Shown: piece by piece, positions 7,628 through 16,361 of the stretch
How the letters are laid out: every line of letters begins with the position of its first letter
Numbering within the stretch: position 1 is the first letter of the stretch
Assembly (NCBI GenBank): GCA_964470345.1
Contig: CAYYBE010000003.1
Location: forward strand, 58,826-122,825
Direction: 5' to 3'
Length of the DNA: 64,000 nucleotides
From: CAYYBE01 sp964470345
GTDB lineage: Bacteria > Babelota > Babeliae > Babelales > Babelaceae
Notes under the pieces: generated by a model
Database searches by the model: none
Told to the model about the DNA's origin: nothing
The model's input: only the letters and a program-made list of their open reading frames with translations
Translations under genes and position numbers: made by a program

Positions 7628-7645
7628 AACGAAGGGACGTGTTGC

Positions 7646-8740
7646 ATGGCAAAAGGTATTCTCTTTCCTGGCTATGGAAGTCAGTTTGTTGGCATGGGTA
7701 AAGACCTATATGATTTTCAACGACTGATGCAGGAACATTTTGAAGAAGCTGCTATTTGTTTAAATACGAATTTTGTAAAACTCTGTTTTGCTTCCTCTGA
7801 TGCTGAGCTTTCACGTATTACCAATGCGTTTCCTTCACTCTTTCTTGTTGGGGCTTCATGCTCAGATTTACTCAAGCAAAAAGGGATTACCTTTGAAGCG
7901 GTAGCAGCTGTTGATATTGTTAGCTTTTACGGAGCCTCTTTTGCCGCAGGGAGTGTCAATCTTCCTGATGGTCTCTATATTTTAAATAAAATTTCTTCTC
8001 TGTATGTTGAATTGCTTGATCAGGGTAGTATCACCAGTTTATTGATAGGTAAAGTTCCACAACGTAAGCTGATACAATGGTGCAAAGATGTTTCAACAGA
8101 AGAGCATCAGGTCAAGCTTGCGCAAATTCGTCCTGAAGGTATGGTCGTAACGGGCCATACACAAGCCGTACGTGCGCTTGAAAAAGAGATTCGTCAGCAA
8201 GAAAAGTTTAGTTGTATAGACTATGATAGTGGAGCAGGCTTATATGTCCCGCTTTTTGAACCACAAGTTGCTATCATGAACAGCTATTTAGAAAAAATCG
8301 ATTTTAAAGATCCGCAAGTGCCGGTGCTCAATCCATTAACGGGAAAATGGATGACGCTTGGGAAAGAGTTACGTGCGCTTGCCGGTAAGATTATGTCGGC
8401 ACCATTACGTGTTGATAAAGTACTTACAGAATGCGCAAAATGGGAGAACGCACTTTTGGCAGTGCCCGCCGTTAAGTTAAAGGCCTATCTCCAAGGACAT
8501 CTGCCAACATTACCTGTTACAACGATTGAAACAACGGCAGAGTTGGATCTATTGGCACCTCCAGTGCCCGTGGCATCTTCAGTACCTGAGGTACCTCAAG
8601 TGCCTGAAGTTACTCCTGAAGCTTCTGCAACAGAAACAACGACGGAGCTTTCGGGAACTGAAACTTCTGAACCAAAAGCTGAATCGCAAGAATCAGAGCC
8701 ATCTGAGTCATCAACAAATTCGAAAAAAACAGAGGAATAA
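7646..8740 (+). CDS. FabD-like acyltransferase fold, catalytically dead (pseudoenzyme)
   Basis: 364 residues. The first 290 follow the fold of malonyl-CoA:ACP transacylase (FabD): ILFPGYGSQFVGMG matches the N-terminal PGQGSQxxGM motif, and GMVVTGHTQAV matches the conserved VxxxGxxxAV block. The active site is missing: where FabD has the nucleophile GHSLGE, this protein has VDIVSF; the Arg of the helix that follows and the catalytic His (normally in SxxxH) are also replaced, the latter region reading GLYVPLFEP. After residue about 290 comes a 75-residue tail rich in Pro, Glu, Ser and Thr. The stop is two bases before acpP, so the two are surely co-expressed. I infer a non-enzymatic partner or regulator of acyl carrier protein; a different acyl-group activity cannot be excluded. 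Confidence 0.75.
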   Translation: MAKGILFPGYGSQFVGMGKDLYDFQRLMQEHFEEAAICLNTNFVKLCFASSDAELSRITNAFPSLFLVGASCSDLLKQKGITFEAVAAVDIVSFYGASFAAGSVNLPDGLYILNKISSLYVELLDQGSITSLLIGKVPQRKLIQWCKDVSTEEHQVKLAQIRPEGMVVTGHTQAVRALEKEIRQQEKFSCIDYDSGAGLYVPLFEPQVAIMNSYLEKIDFKDPQVPVLNPLTGKWMTLGKELRALAGKIMSAPLRVDKVLTECAKWENALLAVPAVKLKAYLQGHLPTLPVTTIETTAELDLLAPPVPVASSVPEVPQVPEVTPEASATETTTELSGTETSEPKAESQESEPSESSTNSKKTEE

Positions 8741-8742
8741 CC

Positions 8743-8991
8743 ATGTCAGCGGAAACCTCATCATCGTATGAAAAAAAAGTTGTCACGATTATCGCCGAAC
8801 AGTTGCATCTTGATGCTGCTACGGTTACCCCTACTTCAACATTAGAAAGTTTGGGTGCTGATTCATTAGATCGCGTTGAATTGGTCATGAAACTTGAAGA
8901 AGAGTTTGGTATCGAAATTCATGATGAAGACGCTGATAAGCTTGTGTCAGTCGCAGATTTACTTGCCTATATTCAGGAACGGCAAAAATAA
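8743..8991 (+). CDS. acpP: Acyl carrier protein
   Basis: 82 residues. It carries acyl groups on a phosphopantetheine arm attached to Ser in the motif GADSLDRVELVM, which is intact. The acidic helix II (DSLDRVELVMKLEEEFGIEI) that docks partner enzymes is normal. GAGGA upstream overlaps the end of the FabD-like gene. No other fatty-acid synthesis gene is in this window. Confidence 0.95.
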   Translation: MSAETSSSYEKKVVTIIAEQLHLDAATVTPTSTLESLGADSLDRVELVMKLEEEFGIEIHDEDADKLVSVADLLAYIQERQK

Positions 8992-9033
8992 AGAGCATCT
9001 ACGAAACTCTATATTTTTTATCTGATTAAAAAG

Positions 9034-9058
9034 CGAGAGGGGTTAACAGCCCCTCTCG
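9034..9058. terminator. Bidirectional terminator between acpP and the outer-membrane gene
   Basis: Nine-base perfect stem CGAGAGGGG / CCCCTCTCG; on the minus strand it is followed by CTTTTTAAT. Confidence 0.85.
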
Positions 9059-9079
9059 TAAAACTTTTACTGCTTTTAA

Positions 9080-10885
9080 TTAGAATGCAAAGCCAAGCTT
9101 AGCCCACATACCCCATTGGCGCAGGGTGCTGAACTCATGCCCGCCCTCAGCTTCAATGCCAAAACTAAGGTATGGTTCATGAACACAATCTTGCCAGAAG
9201 TAGTCGCAGGTGAAAAAGCCTTTATGACTGACCTGTCGCGGTGCAAGTCCCGAGCATCGATTCAGATCATCAACACTGACTTCAAGTGCAGGAGCAGAAC
9301 TTTGCGCTACAATGAGTTCTCCCGTAGAATCACCGATAGCAAGTTGATTAGCTGCTTTGAGCGGAACGCCATTAAGAGCATTTAACCAATCAACACCAAT
9401 AGTAGTTGCTGTTTGTTCTTCAGTGCCATTATCAATAAATGGATTACCCGGTTCGCCCGTATCAAACATGGTGCTTTCACTTGCCGTGCTATTAAGTAAC
9501 TGCGTGTTTGGCGCACTGCTGATAGTGTCACTGACATCGAAAGTATAATCAAAAAAGTGCGTTCCCAAGGCTCCTTTAAAGCCGTAGTGCGTGTGTTCAG
9601 CAATAGCTTTGCACGGACTTTCTGTTGGGAATCCGTTCATCTGTTCTTCCGCTTGACCATACACGTTATAGCCTATGCCAAGGTGCAAGCCGTTGCAGCG
9701 ATAGACAAACGTGAGCGTAGCATCGCCTTTAACACGTGTTTTAATGGTAACGTTGCGTGTTGCAAAGTCGATAGCATTAATGAGATGGCCCGCATAGGCA
9801 AAATCAGCAGCTTCGCGTGTTGTTGTTTCCGTAAGTTCCTTGAGCAACATATAGCGGCTCATACAGCCCTTTTCTGCAAAATCAAATGAACGTACTTGTT
9901 GATTAGAAAAAAGTGCCAATGCAGAGCCCTCAAGCTTTGCTCCAAGTGATTGACTGTATCCATTATTCCACAGTTCGTACCATGTTGTGATACCACCACC
10001 AAATTGGTGATGATGTCCGGTGCCAATAATTGGTTTGAAGATTGTTTGCGCATAGTGGGTATCGATTTTGGTTCCTGTTGGTGGGCTATACTGAATAAAG
10101 AGAGTTGCCAGGCTGTGTTCATCTTGCCACAATTTACTGCCAAGTATCAGATCGACACCAGCAAGCTTGGTACTTTTCTGTTCGCATTGCGAAAATCTTC
10201 CAAAGTGCCACGCTGTTTGCATGTTGCCAAAAAGAAAGGTTCCTGAAAGTGCCTCTTCAATTGACGAAGCTGTTGCTGCTCGGTCTGCTCCCATATACCC
10301 TGCAGGAAAAGGGGCGAGTGATGGTGTTGTGCTTGTCACCGTTGAAGCGCATTCAAACAAGCGTCGTTTTTGTTGTGAAACGGTCAAATTAATTTGTCCA
10401 TACATGCAGGGTGCAAGGCATTCTAAATTAAAATATTCTTGGAAATGGAGATTGATGTTTTGAATGTCAGGATGTGGCGTGATGCTCCCATCATAAAAAG
10501 GAGAAAGTCCAAAGTTGTCAGCGATTAAGGCGCGTGGATCACGGTTTGCAACTTGGCTTCCTTGAAAGTGTAACGTGCGTGTACCAAAGAGACTGTGTGC
10601 AATCGCGCATTCATCAAATGAATGTTGGTAGGCAACACCAATGTTTAATTGTGTGTAAAAATTTTCAAGATTATAAAAAGCAAAAACGGGTGTTGCAAAG
10701 TAGGCGCCATTGTCATGCGCTGACCGTGGCAAATAGATTGAGTGGCAGGGTTTATTGGTCGCCATAGAGAACGTGCTCTTTGCACCTGAGTCGCATGAAA
10801 ACGAACAGTCACGTGCAGCACTATCTGCTGCAACAAATAGACTAACAACTATGAGAATATTTTTTTTACTGTTGGCGTGCAACAT
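9080..10885 (-). CDS. Outer-membrane beta-barrel protein, family member 1
   Basis: 601 residues with an N-terminal export signal (ILIVVSLFVAADSAA). It is the most divergent of three tandem paralogues. Shared blocks are CHSIYLPRS near residue 47, ALFGTRTLHFQGSQ, the ADNFGLSPF block, SFDFAEKGCMSRYMLLKEL, and alternating polar/aromatic strands through to a C-terminal Phe (MWAKLGFAF), the usual signature for BamA-dependent insertion. The N-terminus has fewer Cys than those of the sisters. The start ATG has AAGGAG seven bases upstream. Likely a porin or major surface protein; the substrate cannot be told. Confidence 0.8.
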   Translation of the reverse strand: MLHANSKKNILIVVSLFVAADSAARDCSFSCDSGAKSTFSMATNKPCHSIYLPRSAHDNGAYFATPVFAFYNLENFYTQLNIGVAYQHSFDECAIAHSLFGTRTLHFQGSQVANRDPRALIADNFGLSPFYDGSITPHPDIQNINLHFQEYFNLECLAPCMYGQINLTVSQQKRRLFECASTVTSTTPSLAPFPAGYMGADRAATASSIEEALSGTFLFGNMQTAWHFGRFSQCEQKSTKLAGVDLILGSKLWQDEHSLATLFIQYSPPTGTKIDTHYAQTIFKPIIGTGHHHQFGGGITTWYELWNNGYSQSLGAKLEGSALALFSNQQVRSFDFAEKGCMSRYMLLKELTETTTREAADFAYAGHLINAIDFATRNVTIKTRVKGDATLTFVYRCNGLHLGIGYNVYGQAEEQMNGFPTESPCKAIAEHTHYGFKGALGTHFFDYTFDVSDTISSAPNTQLLNSTASESTMFDTGEPGNPFIDNGTEEQTATTIGVDWLNALNGVPLKAANQLAIGDSTGELIVAQSSAPALEVSVDDLNRCSGLAPRQVSHKGFFTCDYFWQDCVHEPYLSFGIEAEGGHEFSTLRQWGMWAKLGFAF

Positions 10886-11013
10886 TCCAAACTCCTTATC
10901 GATAGCGATCTTTCAAGCTTTTTTTCTTGATGTACAATGCGCGTGATGTTCATAGAACTGTAAGTTTAGCATAGATCTGCATTGGTCGTCACCGTTCCAT
11001 CGTTACTGTAATG

Positions 11014-11040
11014 AAAAAGCGCGAGTCTCGGCAAGAGTTT
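11014..11040. repeat. 27-base direct repeat, copy 1
   Basis: Matches 11156-11182 with one mismatch (G for A at position 17). Confidence 0.85.
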
Positions 11041-11155
11041 GTGCGGGAAGAATAATGTGAAAGTCATCAATGGCCTACGCGGGACGCTCCGGCGAACGAG
11101 TGGGGGCTGCGCCCCTCAACCCGCTGCGCTTACGCGAAAATCATTTTGTTCGAAT

Positions 11156-11182
11156 AAAAAGCGCGAGTCTCAGCAAGAGTTT
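11156..11182. repeat. 27-base direct repeat, copy 2
   Basis: Second copy, 142 bases after the first and just before the terminator of outer-membrane gene 2. Confidence 0.85.
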
Positions 11183-11192
11183 ACGAAAAAGA

Positions 11193-11222
11193 ACAAGGCC
11201 CGGTTTTTAAACCGAGCCTTGT
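11193..11222 (-). terminator. Terminator of outer-membrane gene 2
   Basis: Stem ACAAGGCTCGGTTT / AACCGGGCCTTGT on the minus strand, followed by TCTTTTT. Confidence 0.8.
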
Positions 11223-11256
11223 TTGTGCTAGCTTTGTTTGCAAGGTGCTTAAGATC

Positions 11257-13098
11257 TTAGAACGAGATTCCGCCCTTGATCCATACGCCCCATTGCTTGA
11301 GAGTTTCATGGGATCCGCCTTCTACTTCAGCGCCGAGGCCGAGGTATGGGGTCCAATCACAATCTGTCCAGGTGTAGTTCATTGTTGCAAAGCCTTTGCT
11401 GCTGATTTGTTTTGGAGATTCAGCTGATTTCTTATCGAGATCGGCTGAAGTTACTTCAACAGCAGGAATTGAGTTGTAAGCAGGTGGGATGATTGCAGCG
11501 TTGACTACATTGGCATCGGTGAGTGAAGCAGCTAATGCATCAGCTTCAATTCCGAGACCTGTTGAAAGAACTGAAGATGTCCAATCAACAGCAACAAATC
11601 CAGTTGCAATAGGATCTGCTACAACAACGGTGCGGTTGTCTGGAGTTCCACATGGGTTTGTTCCAGAAATTGCAGCGTTGCTTGATGTTGCATTTGTTGA
11701 TTCAGAACCAGCAGCAACGTAAACGTTAGCACCTGTTCTTGTGTAGTCGAAGTAGCTTACGCCATTGCAACCTTTTTTGCCGTAGTGTTTGTCGGCAAAT
11801 GTGTTATTGCATGGGAACTTGTCAAGGTTGCAGCCAATCTTCTCATGGCTTTGGCCATAGAAGTTGTAGCCGAGACCGAAGTCAAAGCATCCACGTTTGT
11901 ACACAAAGCGAAGTGTTGCATCACCTTTTACAGGGATCTTTACATCAACGCAACGGGTTGTCCAGTTGATAGCATTGATCAAGTTTTCACCGTAAGCGAA
12001 CCCGATTGTTGATGTTGTTGGTACGAGTTCTTTCAAGAGCATATAGCGGCTCATGCAGCCTGAGTTCTTGAAGTCGAATGAACGATCTTGATGATTCTTC
12101 AATGCAGTTGTGATGTTACCATCAAGGTATGCAGTGATTGAGTCATCGCAGTTGCCATCCCATAACTTCCAATGTCCTTGGATCCCGCCACCAACTTCAT
12201 GGTGTTTGCCGTTACCGACAACAGGTGAGAAGACATTTTTAGCACATGGTTTGTTGCCCGTTGGAGCTACATACATGAAGTATGCGCCAAAGTGGCTGCA
12301 ATCGTTTCTCCAGAAATCGTATCCGAGAATTACATCTACACCAGCGACTTTATTTTCTGTCATATCACAGAATTTAAATCTGCCGTAGTTCCATGCTGTT
12401 TTCATGTCGCCGAATGTGAAGTCGCCACCCAATGCTGTTTTAATATCAGTGGTTGGAGCTACTGTTAAATCAGCCATGTATCCGTATGGGAATACTTGTG
12501 TATCCGTTGTTACGGTTGATACACAGTTGCTGTTGCAAGAACGTAATTCACGTTTTTGATGCGTGAAGGTGAAGTTTACTTGTCCGTACAAGCCTTCAAG
12601 CCAGCAGTCCATTCCAAGGTAGCTTTGGAAGTGGAGGTTTACGTTTTCGATGCGAGGTTTGAGCGACAATGATGAATCAGTGAATGGGCTCAAGCCAAAA
12701 TAGTCTGCAAGCAATGCGCTCGAATTACGATCGGTAATTTGGGAGCCTTGGAATTGCAGAGTTTCTGTTCCGAACAATGCTTTTGCAATGTCCTTGTCTT
12801 TAAATGAACGTTGATATTCTACGCCCAATTCCATTCCTGCGTACCAGGTGTCCATATCAGCTTTGTGAGCGAATGGAAGGAAAAAATATGCTGTGTTTGA
12901 GTTTGTTGAACGTGGAATATAAACTGAATGACATTTGCTACAGCTTGTTGTTGAGCTGTTGCAATCTGTGCTGCAATTGTTACTGCAATCACTGCTGCAA
13001 TTATTGCTGCTGCAGTCAGAGTTGCATGAATCTGCCATCATGCTTGCGGCACTTGTAAGTAATGTAATAGCTAAGAACGAACGTACGAGTTGTTTCAT
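11257..13098 (-). CDS. Outer-membrane beta-barrel protein, family member 2 (Cys-rich N-terminus)
   Basis: 613 residues. After a signal peptide (FLAITLLTSAASMMA) comes a run of about 30 residues with nine or more Cys alternating with Ser/Asn/Asp (CNSDCSSNNCSSDC and so on), then CHSVYIPRSTNSNTAY, which opens the barrel. Barrel blocks shared with the 9080 and 13486 proteins include ALFGTETLQFQGSQ, ADYFGLSPF, VAGVDVILGYDFWRNDC, SFDFKNSGCMSRYMLLKEL and KGDATLRFVYK. The C-terminus is WIKGGISF, a Phe-ending insertion signal. The start ATG at 13098 has AAGGAG. The Cys pattern suggests disulphide cross-linking at the surface, as known for chlamydial envelope proteins; that is inference. No motif tells the substrate. 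Confidence 0.85.
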   Translation of the reverse strand: MKQLVRSFLAITLLTSAASMMADSCNSDCSSNNCSSDCSNNCSTDCNSSTTSCSKCHSVYIPRSTNSNTAYFFLPFAHKADMDTWYAGMELGVEYQRSFKDKDIAKALFGTETLQFQGSQITDRNSSALLADYFGLSPFTDSSLSLKPRIENVNLHFQSYLGMDCWLEGLYGQVNFTFTHQKRELRSCNSNCVSTVTTDTQVFPYGYMADLTVAPTTDIKTALGGDFTFGDMKTAWNYGRFKFCDMTENKVAGVDVILGYDFWRNDCSHFGAYFMYVAPTGNKPCAKNVFSPVVGNGKHHEVGGGIQGHWKLWDGNCDDSITAYLDGNITTALKNHQDRSFDFKNSGCMSRYMLLKELVPTTSTIGFAYGENLINAINWTTRCVDVKIPVKGDATLRFVYKRGCFDFGLGYNFYGQSHEKIGCNLDKFPCNNTFADKHYGKKGCNGVSYFDYTRTGANVYVAAGSESTNATSSNAAISGTNPCGTPDNRTVVVADPIATGFVAVDWTSSVLSTGLGIEADALAASLTDANVVNAAIIPPAYNSIPAVEVTSADLDKKSAESPKQISSKGFATMNYTWTDCDWTPYLGLGAEVEGGSHETLKQWGVWIKGGISF

Positions 13099-13430
13099 GA
13101 CGTACTCCTTGTTGGTTTAACCTACTTTTTGGTTGCGAATGCACGGTGTAAACCTCATGCGGTAAAAGACGTTACCGCGCGTCGTTTGAATGATTCTTTT
13201 TTGTTTCCCTCCTTTCTTTGTTTGATAAACTTCTTTTGATTGACACGTAATTCTGACGTTTTCAAAGTATACTCTAGTGAAAAGCAACAGAGATTGCAAC
13301 AATTTTGTAAGCGACTTTATGAGTTACTCTGTTGATCAGAAGACCTCAACGCGTGAAAAGCATTGATTTTTATAGTGAAAAACATCTTCTGGCAGGTTAA
13401 CATCTTATATACAACATTCTTGTAACAGAG
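13099..13430. other. Leader and upstream region of outer-membrane gene 2
   Basis: It contains a promoter (13271-13299) and a leader of about 165 bases. The leader includes a perfect hairpin GCGGTAA-N6-TTACCGC (13159-13178). Upstream to 13430 I see nothing further. Confidence 0.6.
13271..13299 (-). promoter_or_regulatory. Promoter of outer-membrane gene 2
   Basis: TTGCAA, 17 bases, TAGAGT on the minus strand. The spacer begins TCT and ends CAC exactly as in the promoter at 15371-15399. Confidence 0.7.
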
Positions 13431-13458
13431 AGAGGCTCGGCACACAGACCGAGCCTCT
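13431..13458 (-). terminator. Terminator of outer-membrane gene 3
   Basis: Ten-base perfect stem AGAGGCTCGG / CCGAGCCTCT with an 8-base loop, 28 bases past the stop. Confidence 0.85.
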
Positions 13459-13485
13459 ACTTATAAAACTATCTAGCAGACATGG

Positions 13486-15249
13486 TTAGAATGAAATTCC
13501 ACCCTTGAACCATACGCCCCATTGTTTAAGATCACAATGATTCGATCCGCCTTCTACTTCAGCGCCAAAGCCGAGGTATGGTACCCAATCACAATCTCTC
13601 CATGTGTAGTTGACTGTTACAAAACCTTTGTGGATCAATTGTCGTGGTGCACGTCCTGCATTGACATCAAGATCAGCTGTTGTCAATACAACCGCTGGAG
13701 CAGATGTTGATGTTGCAGTTATTGTCGCGGCGGCTGTGCCATTAGCAATACTGTCAGCACCGACACCTAATTTAAAGAAGTTGACCCAATCAGCGCCGAT
13801 TACGGTTGCAGAACTAAAAAGAACAGCTGCATCTACCGTTCCGCACGATGTAATAGTGGCATCACTTTCGGTTGCATTAAGAGGTTGGGTAAAAATAGCA
13901 CCGTGTCCAGTGATTAATCCACCAGCAACATCATAGTCGAAGTAATCAACGCCCGCGCAGCCTTTTTTGCCGTAGAACTTGCCTTCAGTCAATGCATCGC
14001 AAGGGTTAGAGAAGCAGCGAACTTTTTCTCTGTCTTGTCCATAGATGTTATAACCGAGCCCGAGGTCGAATCCACCCGTTTGGTAGATAAAGCGTAATGT
14101 TGCATCGCCTTTAACAGGTACTTTGACTTTTACTTGTCGTGTTGCAAAGTTGATACCGTTGATCAATTGACCATCATAGCGATAACCACTAGCAGCAGTT
14201 CCGGTTGATGTTAATTCTTTTAAGAGCATGTATCTGCTCATGCAGCCTGCATCTTTAAAATCAAATGAACGTACTTGGCAATTTTCCAACATCGTGGTTA
14301 TGTTACCATCAAGGTAGACGAGAATTGCATTATTGCATTCGCCTTCCCACAGCTTGTAGTGAGCCGTGATGCCGCCACCAAGTTCATGATGTTTTCCGTT
14401 ACCAATAACTGGTGAGAAGAAATAATCAGCACATGGCTTGTTGCCGGTTGGTGCGGTGTATTGGAAGAATGCACCAAAGTGGCCACATTCTTGTCTCCAG
14501 AAATCATAGCCGAGAATGACGTCTACGCCAGCGATTTCATTTTTTGTCATTTCGCTGAAATCGAACTTGCCAAATTTCCATTCTGTTTGCATGTCGCCAA
14601 ATGTTTTTCCAATTAATGCTTCTTTAATTGTTGTAAATGGAGCGACAACGCCTGCTGCCATGTAGCCAGCTGGGAATGGAACATTGTTTGATGTTGATGT
14701 GACCGTTGTGTCTGAACATTTGTTGCAGTTGTCATCATCCATCAATTCACGTTTTTGGTGGGTGTACGTGAAGTTTACTTGACCGTAAAGGCCTTCTAGC
14801 ATGCTGTCAAAGCCGAGATAGCTTTGAAAGTGTACGTTGATGTTTTCAATGCGTGGAGAAAACTTGATGCTTCCACTAAATACTGGTGAAAGACCGAAGT
14901 TGTCTGCTATCAGCGCATTTTCGCTGCGGTTTGCAAGTTGTGAACCTTGGAATAATAAGGTGTTTGATCCAAACAAGCATTTCGCAATATCTTTGTCATT
15001 GAATGAACGTTGATATGCTACGCCAAGTTCAAATCCACCATTCCAATCACAAGAAGCATCTTTGTGAGCAAATGGAAGGAAGTTGTACGCAGTGTTTGAA
15101 TTTGTTGAACGTGGTATAAAAATTGAGTGGCAGTTGCAGCCTGAGTGCTTCGTGTTGTTGCTCAGTTGTGAGTTGCAGCAATCTGCTTGCACAAGCGTGG
15201 CGCTTGCAAGTAATACAAAACTTAAAAATGAACGCATGAATAGTTTCAT
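13486..15249 (-). CDS. Outer-membrane beta-barrel protein, family member 3
   Basis: 587 residues, the closest sister of the 11257-13098 protein. Signal peptide FLSFVLLASATLVQA, then a Cys-containing segment (DCCNSQLSNN, HSGCNCHS), the IPRSTNSNTAY block and the same barrel landmarks: CLFGSNTLLFQGSQ, ADNFGLSPVF, IAGVDVILGYDFWRQEC, SFDFKDAGCMSRYMLLKEL and the final FKGGISF. The 3' DNA (about 13540-13580) is almost identical to that of gene 2, a sign of recent duplication or gene conversion. The start has AAAGGAG. The variable stretches lie between the conserved strands, as expected for surface loops. Confidence 0.85.
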   Translation of the reverse strand: MKLFMRSFLSFVLLASATLVQADCCNSQLSNNTKHSGCNCHSIFIPRSTNSNTAYNFLPFAHKDASCDWNGGFELGVAYQRSFNDKDIAKCLFGSNTLLFQGSQLANRSENALIADNFGLSPVFSGSIKFSPRIENINVHFQSYLGFDSMLEGLYGQVNFTYTHQKRELMDDDNCNKCSDTTVTSTSNNVPFPAGYMAAGVVAPFTTIKEALIGKTFGDMQTEWKFGKFDFSEMTKNEIAGVDVILGYDFWRQECGHFGAFFQYTAPTGNKPCADYFFSPVIGNGKHHELGGGITAHYKLWEGECNNAILVYLDGNITTMLENCQVRSFDFKDAGCMSRYMLLKELTSTGTAASGYRYDGQLINGINFATRQVKVKVPVKGDATLRFIYQTGGFDLGLGYNIYGQDREKVRCFSNPCDALTEGKFYGKKGCAGVDYFDYDVAGGLITGHGAIFTQPLNATESDATITSCGTVDAAVLFSSATVIGADWVNFFKLGVGADSIANGTAAATITATSTSAPAVVLTTADLDVNAGRAPRQLIHKGFVTVNYTWRDCDWVPYLGFGAEVEGGSNHCDLKQWGVWFKGGISF

Positions 15250-15370
15250 GTACGTACTCCTTTGCTAAACAGTGAATTTTTGATTAACAAGAACGTTACT
15301 AGTCTCAGCCTTTTGTAGCCTCCTCTCGTGTGTATCATGAGAGCTTTTTTTATCATCATTACAAGGCTGT

Positions 15371-15399
15371 ATTCTAGTGCAACGTTCTAAAGAATGCAA
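15371..15399 (-). promoter_or_regulatory. Promoter of outer-membrane gene 3
   Basis: TTGCAT, 17 bases, TAGAAT on the minus strand, with a leader of about 115 bases that contains CTCTC-N11-GAGAG. Confidence 0.7.
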
Positions 15400-15506
15400 C
15401 CCTTATGCACGAAAAAATGGAATCATCGCTTCTCTTCGTGCTATGCTGAACCTCAAGATATGATGATAACGTTGAGAAAATAATGTATAAAAAGAGGAAC
15501 TGTGTG

Positions 15507-16283
15507 ATGATCGATATTTTTTCCGTGTATGCAGCAGTGCAAATTGTGCTTGAATCGCTTCCCATCAGCAGTTCGGGCCATCTTGCATTAGTAAGCTGTT
15601 GGTGCGCAGAGCATGGCTGTGCTGTTGAACTTTCTCGCCCGTTTGAATATCTTTTGCACGGTCCAACGCTTATCATGCTTGCTGCTTATAGTGCACGCTT
15701 GTGGCTGCCACTCGTGCAAAACTGTTGGCAACGACGTGCGTTAATTAAAAACATGATTGTCTATGTTGTGTGCGCTGATAGCATTACAACGGTTGTCTAT
15801 GCGTGTGTACAAATGTTTGTTGCGCCGCAGATGCCATTATGGTTTGGCTTTTGTGTAACGGGTGTTTTGTTGCTATCGCTGCGTTGGTGCAGAACGACGA
15901 CGTATAAACCGGCAACATTGCGCACGATCTGTTTGCTCGGCGTTGTGCAGGGTCTCGCCGGGTTGCCTGGTGTGTCGCGCTTTGGCTCAACCTACGTCGC
16001 GGGGCGATGGTTACAACTTACGCCACGTAAATCATTATTCGTTTCAATTATGTTGCAGTGGCCATTAATGTTCGGCGGCTTTTTAGTTGGACTGCTTGGC
16101 GCGCATACTGATCCGTACACCGCGTGGTTTGCCGATGTACACAATATTCTTTTAATGAGTGTGTGCGCAGTGGTAGCCTATTTCGTTTTGTGGTTGGTGC
16201 AATGGTTGCTTGAGCGCGAGCGCTTATGGCTGCTTGGCGCCTATCTGATAATTCCCGCGTTACTTGCTTTTGTTTGGTGCTAG
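15507..16283 (+). CDS. uppP: Undecaprenyl-diphosphatase UppP (BacA), divergent
   Basis: UppP removes a phosphate from undecaprenyl diphosphate so the lipid carrier of cell-wall precursors can be reused. Two family motifs are visible: ESLPISSSGHL (family: E-F-L-P-I-S-S-T-G-H) and GLPGVSRFGST (family: PGxSRSG). Some six to eight hydrophobic segments fill the 258 residues, near the family length. The second Ser-Gly of the usual SRSG is SRFG. ATG at 15507 has AGAGGAA about eight bases upstream, better than the in-frame ATG at 15483. The sequence is unusually rich in Trp and Cys. It starts the envelope block with ftsK and murF. Confidence 0.85.
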   Translation: MIDIFSVYAAVQIVLESLPISSSGHLALVSCWCAEHGCAVELSRPFEYLLHGPTLIMLAAYSARLWLPLVQNCWQRRALIKNMIVYVVCADSITTVVYACVQMFVAPQMPLWFGFCVTGVLLLSLRWCRTTTYKPATLRTICLLGVVQGLAGLPGVSRFGSTYVAGRWLQLTPRKSLFVSIMLQWPLMFGGFLVGLLGAHTDPYTAWFADVHNILLMSVCAVVAYFVLWLVQWLLERERLWLLGAYLIIPALLAFVWC

Positions 16284-16361
16284 CTCAGAGTATTGCAAGA
16301 ATGGCCCACTCTTTTTTACACTCAAGATGAACAGTTGTAAAAAAAAATAAAGGAGAAAGCG

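Larger units (their letters stand above)
10886..11256. other. Intergenic region between outer-membrane genes 1 and 2
   Basis: 371 bases. It carries the leader of gene 1 (10886-11000), two 27-base direct repeats (11014 and 11156) around a GC-rich palindromic patch (GGGGGCTGCGCCCC near 11103), and the terminator of gene 2. A 73-codon open frame across it shows no features of a real gene. Confidence 0.6.

Noticed and set aside
11039..11260. 73-codon open frame between outer-membrane genes 1 and 2
   Set aside because: It crosses the direct repeats and the terminator hairpin, has no ribosome-binding site and low-quality composition.
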